The notes beneath the pieces were generated by a model, which was given only the letters and a program-made list of their open reading frames with translations, made no database searches and was not told the origin of the DNA. A DNA stretch of 64,000 nucleotides from assembly GCA_905116865.2 (NCBI GenBank), contig CAJHNH020002833.1, positions 28,246 to 92,245 of the forward strand. The letters run 5' to 3'. Shown here in pieces: positions 1 through 9,749 of the stretch. The stretch is from Candidula unifasciata. Taxonomy: Eukaryota; Mollusca; Gastropoda; Stylommatophora; Geomitridae. The stretch's first letter is position 1. The number at the start of each line of letters is the position of its first letter. Both the position numbers and the translations under genes were made by a program.

Positions 1-699
1 GATTGGCAGGTTAAAATAGATACGACTTCCAATTCGAATATGTATGATCCTATTCACATAGAGGAGGGCGTCTCATAAGGTTAGCTTCCTAATCCCATTT
101 CCATAAGAAAAATTGATGCGATCTAGCAAAATCATCATTTCTTTATTAGATTATGTGGATAACACCGGCTGAGATGATCACATAAAGGCTGGAGTATGGA
201 TGCATCTCCTGACTTATCACTGTTGTATTGTGTACTTAGGTATCTTGACCTCTGGGTCATACAGTGGTTGTCTTCTGTTAGTTCAAAAAACATGGATGGT
301 CACGTATTATATTACACTATTCTATGTGAATAATTGTAAATGTAGCTACACATTTATGAGTGTTACTCTTTCAAGAGAAGAAACCAAACATTAGACTATA
401 GTTTGTTATACAATTTATTGCAGGCAAACACCTCTAATCGTATGTTCGTATGAGCAGAATTTCTATCGTCAAATATTATCACCTACAACTGAGCGACAAG
501 TTGAAAACACAATGGACCAATACCAGGCAACTACGGAGCGAAAGCATCAAGGGCAAACTGAGAGAAATGACCAACAACTGAAACAACCCATTATGGAAAA
601 GCTATATAATAATCGTTGCATCTTTCATGGCTCTTATGACGAAAATGATACTAACGTTTACTCGTATGTTTGACTTAACGAAAAAAAAGGATACTCGAA
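1..699. other. No recognised feature
   Basis: AT-rich sequence with short unsupported reading frames only. I see no repeat shared with the rest of the window and no recognisable protein similarity. Confidence 0.5.
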
Positions 700-1030
700 T
701 GTGAATGTTGTGTAGACGCAGCTTTTTTACGGAAGAGATACTGTCTGTGTCCTACAACCAGTTTCTGTCCCCTTTGCTTTCGTTCAATGCCAATTTTCAT
801 GTGGTCTATCATTCTGACTCCTTTGTCTCAAAGTCTCAGGAACTCAGTCTATCTGCCCTGTCTATATCTTTTCCTCTAAAAGATACTACAGACACAGCCA
901 GTATGTCAGCTCTTTCATTTCCCTTCACCCTGCGTGTCTCGGTGTGTACATCCAAGTTAGTTTCTTGAGGCAGGGCAGACATCTGGATGCTGCTAACTCA
1001 TTCTAGTCGGATTTTGCGAGTTTTCAAGAA
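700..1030 (-). pseudogene. LINE RNase H relic (3' part)
   Basis: The minus strand carries a decayed RNase H C-terminal region of the I-superfamily LINE type. In one frame the conserved motif VKGNERAD is followed by a DIDRAD segment, matching the GVKGNERADQLAS stretch of the fragment near 5.45 kb and the GVDGNERADRLAG stretch of the LINE near 53.8 kb. A neighbouring frame carries the Y-T-P-R-H-A-G histidine motif and an LRxxDKGVR segment that aligns with LTRLRDMGVK of the 5-kb copy. Several frameshifts and stops separate these blocks, so it is not functional. The upstream domains (endonuclease, RT) are absent, as expected for a 5'-truncated copy. Confidence 0.7.
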
Positions 1031-1554
1031 TGCTCACAGTCTGTCACTATCAATGCGTGAGTTGTTCTCTGTTTCACCAGCCATGCAAGTACCCATGCGA
1101 CAGCTGTTATTCCCATCTTCATGCTAGAAGTCGCTAAACATTGTATTTGACTTTCTTCCTTTACTGTCTTTTCATTCATCTGCGCTGTTTAAACCCAGAT
1201 GGCACCCCAAGAATCACTGAGACATGTGTACATGTGATGAAGTCACCATGTCGATAGTCATCGTGGAGTAGGGTTCTTTTTCTGAATCAGCGGCTGTTTT
1301 CCTGCATTCTCATCAAAACTTACCCTTAGTGATATAATTTGTCTCAAGTTTCTTTCCGTTCAGCACCAAACCCGACATCTTCCAGTAAGCACATTTGTCT
1401 AATGGTGTCCACTGCTTTTATTATCCAGAACCACCCTCCCATAAGGTGTCATTTGATTTTGAGCAGCTTTCTGAGACAAGTTATATGAAACCGATTCAAC
1501 ATTTCAGCATGACGCTGATACAAGGTCAACGTAGAGCAGTACTGAGAGAGTTAA
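1031..1554. other. No recognised feature
   Basis: Unique-looking sequence. No coding, repeat or RNA signal that I can support. Confidence 0.4.
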
Positions 1555-2110
1555 GCTCATGTGATAACATTATAGTGACGGAGAGCTTTTTATATTTTTA
1601 CATCGTATATATAACCTCGGCTTAACCTTCTCCGATTCTCTTTTGCTCATATCTTTTATGCTAATAAGTATAAGGCACATCCGTGTGTGCCTGACAGTTG
1701 CTTTACCGTTTAGGGTGATCTTAAATATTATTAAAAGTCTTGATGTTAACAGAAAGTTTGCAACGTTTTTGCTGTTAGATGTTATCTTTCAAATAGCAGC
1801 ATCGATTTGACCAAATAACAATGTTTCCCAAATCTGGCATCTTGTTTGTGTTGCAAGTTAATACAATATGTTTAGATCCTATTAAGCAAAGAACTATACA
1901 TGGTAAACTAACTTATTGCATTATATTTGCTTCACAGTTGACCTGTCTCACTACATATTTGAAATCGTCTCCCGTTATGACAGATTCCCTGTTAGTGAAA
2001 TGTTTATATCCCTTGGTGACTGCAAATAATCTTTTGAAAATATCAAGTATTATCGGTTCACTAACTGTACAAATCCCTAATTATTCACACAACGATTGTA
2101 AGGGTTAAAG
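1555..2110 (+). repeat. LR4 interspersed repeat copy
   Basis: Aligns along its length with 15180-15810 and, inverted, with 10855-11300. Shared blocks include the GAGAGCTTTTTA segment, the hairpin at 1674-1691 (GGCACA/TGTGCC), GTTGCAAGTTAATAC, and TATCCCTTGRTGAC near the right end. No ORF is conserved, so this is probably a non-autonomous transposon or an old dispersed duplication. Confidence 0.65.
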
Positions 2111-2214
2111 TAATTATCGTATATGCATCTATATTTGCCATTTTAAAAAAATATATCTTTTACTGTACTTGCACATATTGGTTTCATGCCGACATTCACG
2201 CGTTGAATGAAATT

Positions 2215-2370
2215 TTTCGTGATTTGAAGCCTATCCCTTGCTTTTGCGGGAGGCACTGAATATAGGGTCTAACGGCTGAAAGAGGTGTCTGGAAACCTCT
2301 CCACGGGTGATCCTCATTCACATGGTGGCATTTTGTCTTTATCGTAAGCGTTGTTGGCAAAATGTATCCT
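2215..2370 (+). mobile_element. SINE-B-like repeat, diverged
   Basis: Carries the family core ACCTCTCCACGGGTGATC followed by CTCATTCACATGGTGGCA, as in the copies at 8.8, 25.4, 39.8, 58.4 and 59.4 kb. The 5' block (gaagcc..ccttgcttttgc) is also recognisable. No tRNA-like head is visible in this family. Confidence 0.7.
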
Positions 2371-2473
2371 TGCATGAAGATTCCCTATCAGCCCTCCTAT
2401 ATCAATGTTAACAGGGCTCGAACCAAGATTGTCTAAATTTGTTGGTCCCTGAGTTCAAATAATGGAAAGAAAT

Positions 2474-2740
2474 TCAATATAATTTGACTTTTTTTTCTTC
2501 TTCACCTTCACTTTTACCGCTGTGGGTGTCGAGGGGGATATAAGGTTCTGTTTCTAGCTCTTCTGGTCGCCTCGTCCATAGGCACATCGTGTTGTTGTAG
2601 AGTTTATCTGATGTTATCCTTCCATATTGTTCTTGGTCTACCTCGTGCTCTAGTTCTTCTTCTCTGTCCATGTATTCTTTGTATGGTATGGTGTCACAAG
2701 GCATATATATTATTCTAAACAATGTTGTGAATACTCAAAG
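2474..2740 (-). pseudogene. LINE RT C-terminal tail relic
   Basis: One minus-strand frame reads RARGRPRTIWKDNIR, then a stop, then LQQHDVPMDEATRRARNR. The RGRPRTxWxDxI signature is the usual C-terminal end of RTE-like and related LINE reverse transcriptases. Nothing upstream of it is preserved, so it is a short 3' fragment. The open frame on the same strand (2474-2722) is a different, non-informative frame. Confidence 0.6.
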
Positions 2741-3390
2741 TGTAATACATTCATAATTGAACCCGTATGAATCAAAGAGTAAAACACTTTATCAAACATG
2801 TAATTCAAACATATACCAATTGTCTTAATCAGATAGGTGAGTTACACAAAATAAAACAATTTATTGACACAACCCCAACCAGAATATCCCATTGAATTTA
2901 TCAACAATTCAATAAACATTATTTAACACTGAAGCCATCAAAATCAATTCAAAACCTTAACTCAGCTCTAAGTTCTTTCGGGTGGATTACAGCGTTCCTT
3001 GGCGAAAATTCAGTTCGTAAATAAATCAGTACATCATATTTGCTGATTTGTAAAACAATATTACTTGCAACCTCAGGAACCCTTTTCTTTCCTCGACGTT
3101 CAGGCTGTTTAGGTAAATGCCTAATCTCAGTTCTATTCCTTCAACAATGTTGATGATCTAGGGGTATAGGCAACCTGAAAAATACATCATTTGAAATTGT
3201 GGTGAGGATTATGCTGAGAATGCTGTGGCGGGTAGAAGTGTTGCGGTGTTATCAGAGTAGTTTGAGCAAAAGAGCCAGGTATTTCATACTGTCTGTCTCC
3301 TCGATTATAAATAGTATTCATAATTAACGTCTCTAAAATTGTCTCATATTGTTGTATACATACACAATTCTTCGCATTATCATGTGAAAC
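2741..3390. other. No recognised feature
   Basis: AT-rich sequence. No repeat or coding similarity noticed. Confidence 0.4.
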
Positions 3391-3394
3391 TCAT

Positions 3395-3600
3395 CGTGAG
3401 GTAGTGGTCAATCACTTGCATGCGGATCGGACAGTCGTGAGTTCGAGTCCTGACAGACGCAGGTCGGCTCCGCCCTGTATAGATACCATGTATAGTCACG
3501 GGAAGTAAAGGCCACGGGTGTGATGTTGACCTCTTCAAAGCACACAAAAAAGGTCCAGCCCTTCATGCCTGATATACATGACAACGGGCCCTTCACTTTT
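3395..3600 (+). mobile_element. tRNA-derived SINE (family D)
   Basis: Starts with a tRNA-like head containing a B-box-like GAGTTCGAGTCCTG (about 3439-3452) preceded by an A-box-like GTAGTGGTCAATCACTTG. The body block TAGTCACGGGAAGTAAAGG recurs at 18.8 kb and, inverted and diverged, at 15.9-16.1 kb. A Pol III transcribed origin is inferred from the boxes. Confidence 0.65.
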
Positions 3601-3889
3601 ACTCATCTTTTATACATCGTGACATAATAAATATAAACAATTACGGTATACACACTTGATGATATCGCATGGCACACGATGATGGTTTATGCTGTTAGAT
3701 CATTACGCAAGGATATCCTCATAAAAGATGACAAAGTGATAGAGGCTTCACTAATGAATGTCCTAACCTTGAATGGTAACATAAAAGCAAATGTAAAGCT
3801 AGTAAGCTGTTACTGGTCATCCAACGGACAAGTATCAAGTTTGAGAAAGTCATGGAATAATAATCTGGATCATTAAATAGTGGTAGTAT

Positions 3890-4105
3890 ATTTATATCTG
3901 AAATATTTTGGTCATATCAAGCGCCACGACGGATAGGAAAAAATATAGCAGAAGGAATGGCACCAGGATGGAGGAGCAGGGGCCTACCGACATGAAGAGT
4001 ACATGAGGGGGGAGAACTGGCGAGAGAGCGAGTTTCTTTCAGGCAGACTGTGATGAGAGCGACGTTCTGCAAAGGACATTCTACATGATGATGATGATAT
4101 TTATA
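3890..4105 (+). mobile_element. LINE 3' end with ATG-repeat tail
   Basis: Decayed C-terminus and 3' end of an RTE-like LINE: LKYFGHIKRHDG, then AGCAGGGGCC, then TTTCTTTCAGGCAGACTGTGATGAGAG, ending in ATGATGATGATGAT. The same order, including the tail, is present at 7790-8015, so the two are copies of one family. The C-terminal block also resembles 42.6-42.9 kb. Confidence 0.75.
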
Positions 4106-4424
4106 TAGTATTTTAGTATTCGTCCTGTGGTTACAGGGATCTCAACTACTCTCTACTATTGTAAGTCTCACCTGAATTTATAAAATACTGATACGTTTTT
4201 AGATAAGACGATATAAAGCCTGGGACGGTCGTTTGAAGTCGCAACGAATGACGAGATCTTGGTTGTGTATCTTAGAAGCAGCAAAGAAAAGCTTTTTCAG
4301 GTATGTGATTCTTAACGTTGTTGTACATTTACCGCATTTATGTAACTTGTGCATTTATTCTAACACGAAACACTTGATATTCTCTCACAGAACTGAAATA
4401 TTCCATTGGTTTGTAACAGTCACA

Positions 4425-4570
4425 GCAAATTTTACTTTCAGTAGCTTGCCAATGCTTACTAAACGGTCAGCTCGCGGTACCAATGTCGAAACCAATGCAA
4501 GGCAAATCGTCCGCAGCCGGTATCGAGCCTCGCAAACCGGCACCACGAATTGCGATTGCGTCACCATATA
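4425..4570 (-). mobile_element. SINE-A copy, 3' truncated
   Basis: On the minus strand this shows the family A order: degenerate tRNA head, then a CGATACCGGCTGCGGACGAT segment (degenerate B box), TTGGTTTCGACATTG, and the GCTACTGAAAGTAAAATTTG tail block. Homologous to the copies at 24.0, 29.8, 48.3 and 58.1 kb. As in the 58-kb locus, it lies about 40 bp from an LR4 hairpin, so the SINE and LR4 were probably copied together. Confidence 0.65.
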
Positions 4571-4599
4571 TGACAACTGTATATAATACACATTACAAT

Positions 4600-5040
4600 A
4601 TGGAGGTACATCTACGTGTACCTGTCAAATATATTCAGCGAGTTGCTATATGCGGCATATTCGTACGATGTAAAAGCCCACGTGGTCTCCAAGCAGTTGC
4701 TGAAATGTTGCAGTTTAATGTCATCCTCCTAAAAACGTTGACCCACTGATAAAAAACGAGTTTAACTCAATTCTACAGTAATTTGTTTGCTTGTTAGTAC
4801 TGGATGTGTCAGTCCTGCAAAAAAACTTTTTTTGAACATTGAAATAATGTGCAACACTGAATTAACCTATAGTTGTCTATCTTCAACATATGCGTTATCG
4901 TTTCCCTTCAGAAAGGCATTGTTGATTGTTGTATCCCTTGATTAGTAGAAACCATTTGATGCAGACACCCAATAAGCTCGTTTAAAGTAAATGTAACCTT
5001 AATTGTTATACATTATTTCCTGCCAGCATTGAAATAATAA
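4600..5040 (+). repeat. LR4 interspersed repeat copy
   Basis: Begins with the hairpin GGTACA-TCTACG-TGTACC at 4605-4622 and continues with blocks shared with 58320-59010: CATATTCGTACGATGTAAAAG, GATGTGTCAGTCCTGC, CAACATATGCG, TTGTATCCCTTGATT and CCAGCATTGAAATAATA. The 58-kb copy contains a SINE-B insertion that is absent here. Confidence 0.75.
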
Positions 5041-5061
5041 AAGTATTCAAAAAAAAAAAAA

Positions 5062-5782
5062 AGAAGTTGAGCATCCATTACATTATATGAAGAAAGAAAA
5101 AGCACCCGAGCCAGACAATATCTCACTAGAAGAAATCGAAGCACTGGGAGATTTTGGAATTGAAGCATACACAGCGCAAAGAAGGGGGAAAACAATACAT
5201 GAGGACAGCGGCGCTTACCAGACAACCACGTCAAGCATGACAATGGAAATAGCCGCTGCTTCTAGAGCTTTAGCATGGGTATCCGAGCAAACCGCCACAC
5301 AAGCAGTAATTGTCTCAGACTCAATGAATATGCTTCAGAAAATAGCAACAGGCAGTATGCGCTCTGAATGGATAGAAAGCATTCGGAAATCGCACTTAAC
5401 TTCCGTAACCTGGATCTACACACCGGGTCATGCGGGCGTAAAGGGAAATGAGCGAGCGGACCAACTGGCAAGCACAGCACTAATGATTGCGGGAAAAAGC
5501 ATGGACAGAGAAGATATCGTTAACGCTGTACGTACTGGGCTAGTGGATAATATCGAATCCCTGACACTAACACGATTGCGTGACATGGGAGTTAAGCATG
5601 GTGAAGCACGTCTTTGCCGTCTGCGAGGCCGAGAAAGGAGACAATATAACCAGCTTCTCATGGGGACAATTAGTAGAAGTACTTTGGAGTGGCTGCTGCT
5701 TCGGAGGACTGCGCACGCATGGGTATGCCCAATGTGCAGTGACGTCGATTGTGATAACAAAACACAAAATAACATTTTGTAG
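5062..5782 (+). pseudogene. Chimeric RTE-like RT / RNase H fragment
   Basis: Reading from 5062 (ATG at 5087), the first ~100 bases encode EVEHPLHYMKKEKAPEPDN, the KAPGPDN-type block just before RT motif A in RTE-like LINEs. At about 5165 the frame passes directly into an I-superfamily RNase H: TTTSSMTMEIAAASRALAW, IVSDSMNML, PGHAGVKGNERADQLAS and a C-terminal HAWVCPMC motif. The catalytic Glu, the second Asp and the His/Asp pair are present. The first Asp (TDGS motif) and the rest of RT are missing. The join is in frame, giving 231 codons. An A14 run sits immediately upstream. Template switching between two LINE RNAs, or a deletion between nested elements, would explain it. It has no complete catalytic domain. 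Confidence 0.75.
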
Positions 5783-6225
5783 GAAGTCGGCATTCCGAAA
5801 CCCAAGTTCAAGGTGTCTCCTTCGTGCCAAAGAACTGCATGGCTGTTGGGTGAACAGTCGTTAACGAAGGCAGCCAGGTCGTTGTAGGGGCGACGCCTGC
5901 TGGTGGATGTAATGTCCTAAGTCCCTTTCCTAGCTAATAGTGAGGGTACTGCTGGGGTGACCATTTGTTAACCCCTCACATAATGCTTCAAGTCACAGTG
6001 GACACTAGGCACGACCACTTTTTTATTTTATTTTTTTTATTTTTTTATTTTTTTTATTTTTTTATTTTTATTTATTTTTTTTATTTTTTTTTTTTTAAAG
6101 CCGTGGCAGTTCTGCCAGGTGGTGGCCGTTGCATTTTTGCTCCATTTGTAGACTGGAAGGATATAGTTTCGTCACCCAGCTTCTGAGTTGAGTGCATAGT
6201 GTGACACTGTGAGCTACGAGTGTTT
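5777..6225 (+). repeat. RNase H-LINE 3' region repeat (copy 1)
   Basis: Follows the RNase H stop codon and matches 46330-46685 in inverse orientation over roughly 350-450 bp (TGTAGGGAGTCGGC-type start, GCCAAAGAACTGCATGGCTG, TGCTGGGGTGAC, CAGCTTCTGAGTTGAGTGCA). It is probably the 3' untranslated region of that LINE family. A T-rich (TTTTA)n expansion at about 6019-6096 is present only in this copy. Confidence 0.7.
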
Positions 6226-6290
6226 TTCGTTGGCACAGGAGCGGAGCAACAATGAGGTGACCCGTTTGCTATGATACTAAAACTAGGATT

Positions 6291-6314
6291 ACCAGATTAC
6301 CAGATTACCAGATT
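6291..6314. repeat. Three copies of an 8-bp unit
   Basis: ACCAGATT is repeated three times in tandem. No known role. Confidence 0.7.
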
Positions 6315-6394
6315 TGGAATTGAAATAATGTCTAACTTTTAAATGATATTCATAATAGTGGGTATTTTCCAAATGCCCTTTTAAAATTCATTTT

Positions 6395-6995
6395 TATAGC
6401 TATGCCAAAGAAACCAGACAATTTAGGTATCTGGGCAAATGGATAACATCAGATGGAAAATGCATAACTGAGATAACAAACATAATAGGACAGGCGAAAA
6501 CTGCATTTTATAAAATTAAGAACATCTTGTGAAATATATCTTTGTCATTGAGAGTTAGAAAAAGAATTCTTGCTTGCTACATACAACCAGTTCAACACAT
6601 GGATAACACATGTGAATCGTGGACAATCGGCAGGCAGGCCAAACAATTTATTGAGGCCTCAGAAATGTGGTTTTACAGAAAGAAGAATGCTTGCCCGTCT
6701 CTCTAGCGAAGTTGGCAAACCGGATTTCGCGGTGAGCGGGTGACGAACTCTTTGTGGTCCGGGTTCACTCCCGGGGGTGGGCAGAAAAGCCACATTTTCT
6801 CCCAGATTTACGGTATTTAAAATGGAATCAAGGCCGAAAGGTTGCGATATCCATAATACCGAGCCTAAGGGTTAACAACTCATGGCTTCTGGATACTAAA
6901 ACAAACAAACAGAAGAATGCTTAGAATTCCTTGGACAGCCAAAATGTGCAACCGAAAGGTTTTGAAAGAGACGCCAGCCCGTAGACAACTTGTCA
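6395..6995 (+). pseudogene. LINE RT tail relic, interrupted by a SINE
   Basis: The first frame block reads FRYLGKWITSDGKC, then ITNIIGQAKTAFYKIKNIL and SLRVRKRILACYIQPV, then CESWTIGRQAKQFIEASEMW. This is the well-known post-RT region of RTE-like LINEs (YLG..IT.DG; CE.WT; FEMW.YRRM). The reading stops at FYRKK because a SINE is inserted, and resumes after it as RMLRIPWTAKMC and LKETPARRQLVTD. ARRQLxTD matches the minus-strand fragment at 43.2-43.6 kb. Internal stops make it non-functional. Confidence 0.8.
6693..6910 (+). mobile_element. tRNA-derived SINE (family E), full length with TSD
   Basis: A 218-bp insertion bounded by a perfect 12-bp target site duplication AGAAGAATGCTT (6681-6692 and 6911-6922), inside LINE coding sequence. 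The head folds like a tRNA: the first seven bases GCCCGTC pair throughout with GGTGGGC (6776-6782), allowing two G-T wobbles. The A box TAGCGAAGTTGG (6704-6715) fits TRGYNNARNNGG, and GGTTCACTCC (6762-6771) is the B box. The long spacing between boxes suggests a class II tRNA (Leu/Ser) origin. The tail is (AAAC)n. A second copy lies at 13229-13412. Confidence 0.9.
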
Positions 6996-7085
6996 CAGAC
7001 ATCAGATAAATAACACAGACATCAGATAAATAACACAGACATCAGATAAATAACACAGACATCAGATAAATAACACAGACATCAC
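6996..7085. repeat. 20-bp tandem repeat, about 4.5 units
   Basis: Near-identical units of ACACAGACATCAGATAAATA directly after the LINE fragment. The first unit overlaps LINE coding sequence (ARRQLVTDIR), so the array arose by duplication of the LINE end. Confidence 0.9.
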
Positions 7086-7180
7086 AGTTGAGTGTCGGGT
7101 TTCTTAGATGTAAACCATGGATCGTCCGAGTTCTCTAGTTCTGATTGAAGAATTTTCAAATATGTTTGTATGCAAGAATA

Positions 7181-7183
<3 letters not shown>

Positions 7184-7227
<44 letters not shown>

Positions 7228-7432
7228 ACACACATACGCGCACACACACACACGCACACACACCACACACACACACCACACACACACTCGCACACACACA
7301 CACCACACACACACGCACACTCACACGCACACACACCACCACACACACACACGCACACACTCACACACACACACACCACACACACACACACATACGCGCG
7401 CGCACACTCACACGCATACTCACACGAAAGCA
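7184..7432. repeat. (CA)n microsatellite with interruptions
   Basis: About 250 bp of alternating purine-pyrimidine. The HTHT- and VCVC-type reading frames on both strands are by-products. Confidence 0.95.
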
Positions 7433-7539
7433 CAGTGAAGATCAAAATCTGTTCTTGAATTTAAAGAAAACGAAAATAATGTCTACAGATAGAACTAGCT
7501 GTTACACACACACACACAAATAGCAATGCAAAGATTGAA

Positions 7540-8015
7540 CAGCCTTAAAAGTCTAGGATTAAACACCAGCAGGAATATCAAGATAGAATCTTCCCTGTGG
7601 CTACATACAGATGTGAGTCGTGGACTATCTCTCAGTCCTTAAGAAAGAGAATATGGGCTTTTGATCTGAAATGCTATAGAAAGATTCTCAGAATTTCTTG
7701 GATAAAGAAAAGGGTAAATACTGACATCTTGACAGATCTGGACATCAAGGAAGATTGGCTAATACACAGCATCCTGTCTCGGAAGCTGAAATATTGTGGT
7801 TATCAAGCGCCTTGACGGACTGAAAAAAAAAATAAAGCGAAAGGCATGGTAACAGGAAGAAGGGGCAGGGGCCGCCAGACAGGAAGATTGGCACAGGATG
7901 TAAGTGACTCCATGAGTATGTTTAAGTACATGGGGCGAGAGACCGAGTTTCTTTCAGGCAGACCATGATGAGAGCCACGTTCTGCAAAGAATCTGCTATA
8001 TGATGATGATGAATA
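7540..8015 (+). pseudogene. LINE RT C-terminus and 3' end with ATG tail
   Basis: Encodes YRCESWTISQSLRKRIWAFD, then CYRKILRISWIKKRVNTDIL and DWLIHSILSRKLKYCGY, typical of the C-terminal region of RTE-like LINEs. After a stop it continues as GRRGRGRQTGRLAQDV and the family 3' end TTTCTTTCAGGCAGACCATG, ending in ATGATGATGATGA. Shares its 3' end with 3890-4105. The RT core is absent, so it is a 5'-truncated dead copy. Confidence 0.8.
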
Positions 8016-8039
8016 GTGAAATGGTCAGTTGCCGGTTGA

Positions 8040-8375
8040 ATTTGCTTGGGTGGTTGATTTTGTCATTTGATGGGTGACTTACTGGCTTGATGGTGGATTT
8101 GCAGACTTGGTGGTGGTTTTGTTTACTAGATGGTGGATTTAGTGACTTGATGGTGGGTTTTGTCACTTGATGGTGTATTGGTTGATTTAGTGGATCTGGA
8201 GATTTGTTGGTGGGGTTGGTGACTTGATAGTAAATTTGTTGACTTCATTTTGGCTTTGGTGACTTGATGGTGGGTTTGATGACTCGATGGTGGATTTTTT
8301 GACTCGATATTGGATTTGTTGACTTGATGGTGGATCCGTTAACCTGATGGCGGATTTGGTGACCTGATGGTATGT
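8040..8375. repeat. 20-bp minisatellite
   Basis: About 16 degenerate units of GACTTGATGGTGGATTTGTT. The last four units before 8360 are exactly 20 bp each. Strong strand asymmetry (G/T on plus). Confidence 0.85.
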
Positions 8376-8399
8376 TTGATGTAGATGAGACTCAAATGT

Positions 8400-8690
8400 G
8401 TATATATCCACAAACATACACACCCACACTTAGTTGCCAACAGATGAGTCTAGCTTTTCTTTGCTTTAACAATGTAACAATAGGTAGGGACCGAATAGTG
8501 CCTTGGCGACAACGTTGATTGACACTACGACCTTTGATGCTGGTGAACATGCCGGTGATGATGATGAGGGTGGTGATAATGTTAATGATTAATAATTTGA
8601 AACAGGTGTGGAACACAAGTCTCTACAAGTCTACCTTTGATACATGAACGTTTTTGTCAGAACCTCGGGATCTCTAATGTAAGTGTGACG
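8400..8690 (+). repeat. LR3 dispersed repeat, copy 1
   Basis: Aligns with 33640-33910: AGGTAGGGACCGAATAGTGC, ACAACGTTGA, a TGATGATGATG block, TGATTAATAATTT, and the CTCTACAAGTCTACC region. No coding potential is conserved between the copies. Confidence 0.65.
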
Positions 8691-8694
8691 ATCT

Positions 8695-8695
<1 letters not shown>

Positions 8696-8736
<41 letters not shown>

Positions 8737-8739
8737 AAA
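8696..8739. repeat. C31-A13 homopolymer tract
   Basis: An uninterrupted run of 31 C followed by 13 A. It could form an i-motif on plus and G-quadruplexes on minus. Homopolymer length is also sensitive to sequencing error. Confidence 0.8.
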
Positions 8740-8751
8740 GCAAAATGTCGT

Positions 8752-8958
8752 CTGACTGACTTTCTACCCACCAGGACATCACACAAGCGATAAACACCCG
8801 ATGACACAAAGTGCCACCATGTGAATGAGGATCGCCGTGGAGAGGTCCCAGAAACCGCGTTAAGACAAATGGCCATATTTTTGGCCTGCCTATATTGCGG
8901 CCCCTGCCAAAAGCCAGGGTGGGGCTTCAAATAACAAAACCATTTCATCCCAAAGAGG
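8752..8958 (-). mobile_element. SINE-B copy
   Basis: Minus-strand order is GAAGCCCCACCCTGGCTTTT, CTGGGACCTCTCCACGGCGA, CATGGTGGCACTTTGTGTCA, GGGTGTTTATCGC, GATGTCCTGGTGGG, then a TGACTGACTGA-rich (GTCA-type) tail seen as CTGACTGACTTTC on plus. Six copies in this window. Confidence 0.8.
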
Positions 8959-9189
8959 ACGAAACTGCATTACAATAAAAAAGTCGTCAATATCTTTAAA
9001 ACTCAAACGACCAGGTATTTGTATTAAATGTTCTGTAAATTATTGTGAACTAAATGAAAACAACTGTGTTTTGGTAAAACCCTAAACAATGTTAAAATGT
9101 ATGATTAACATTTACGAGTGTTGTCTAGTGCATATGAGTCACTACAATTGTTCCTTTCAGTCATAATTTACTGAACAGATTTTTATATG

Positions 9190-9740
9190 GAAGTCAGAGA
9201 AGATAACGTCAATGTTTTTATTATTTCCCTGGTTGGAATTGGTGGGTGAGAGCGTGTTTGTTTGTGTATGTGTATGTGTATGCGTGTGCGTGTGTGTATG
9301 TGTATTGGGGGAGGGGATGCATTTCAGTTTATAAATATTTGCATCCCCTGATTACAACATAACGACCAACAGAGAGCAATAGCAACACGAGAACACGCAA
9401 CGTCATCTTAAACAGACGTGTAGTCTGAGGACCCAAACCGAGTATGTTAATGGGTTAACATTAATGAGTTTATATGCAGTCAAAAATAATGTTTGTCATA
9501 TAGAAGTGCCACCAGATGAACACATAACACCCTAAACGCCACACAGAAAACCATGTTCGACAATAAACGCCACCCAGACATACCGGGCTCGATTCTCTTG
9601 CTACCCTTTTCTCATTGATTTAGAAAAAGATATAGGCGTCAATAGCCCATGAAGAATGATGGAATTTCCACACTGCCAAGTTTAACCACAGACAGCCAAC
9701 AAATACTACAACTGCTTTGCCAAGTTCCGTCAAATATATG
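9190..9740 (+). repeat. LR2 dispersed repeat copy
   Basis: Shares TTATTTCCCTKGTTGGAAT, a GT-rich stretch, GCAGTTTATAAATATT, AAACCGAGTATGTTAATGG and ACCATGTNCGACAATAAAC with 30640-31155 and 35640-36040. The part from about 9370 to 9740 is matched in inverse orientation at 11550-11900. Confidence 0.75.
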
Positions 9741-9749
9741 CAAACTAAC

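Noticed and set aside
1674..1700. Helitron 3' end
   Set aside because: The hairpin is suggestive, but no CTRR follows at 10-15 bases on either strand, and homology continues past the hairpin in the 1.6- and 15.2-kb copies.
4600..4625. Steroid-receptor-like palindromic response element
   Set aside because: The half sites GGTACA/TGTACC are separated by six bases instead of three, and the spacing varies from 4 to 8 between copies. A structural hairpin fits better.
6693..6782. Functional tRNA gene
   Set aside because: The tRNA-like fold is followed by a conserved body and (AAAC)n tail, bounded by a target duplication, and repeated elsewhere without the 5' half. It is a SINE head. The same applies to B-box sequences at 3.4, 24.96, 29.9 and 49.4 kb.
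7082..7460. HTHT and VCVC frames
   Set aside because: CA microsatellite on both strands.
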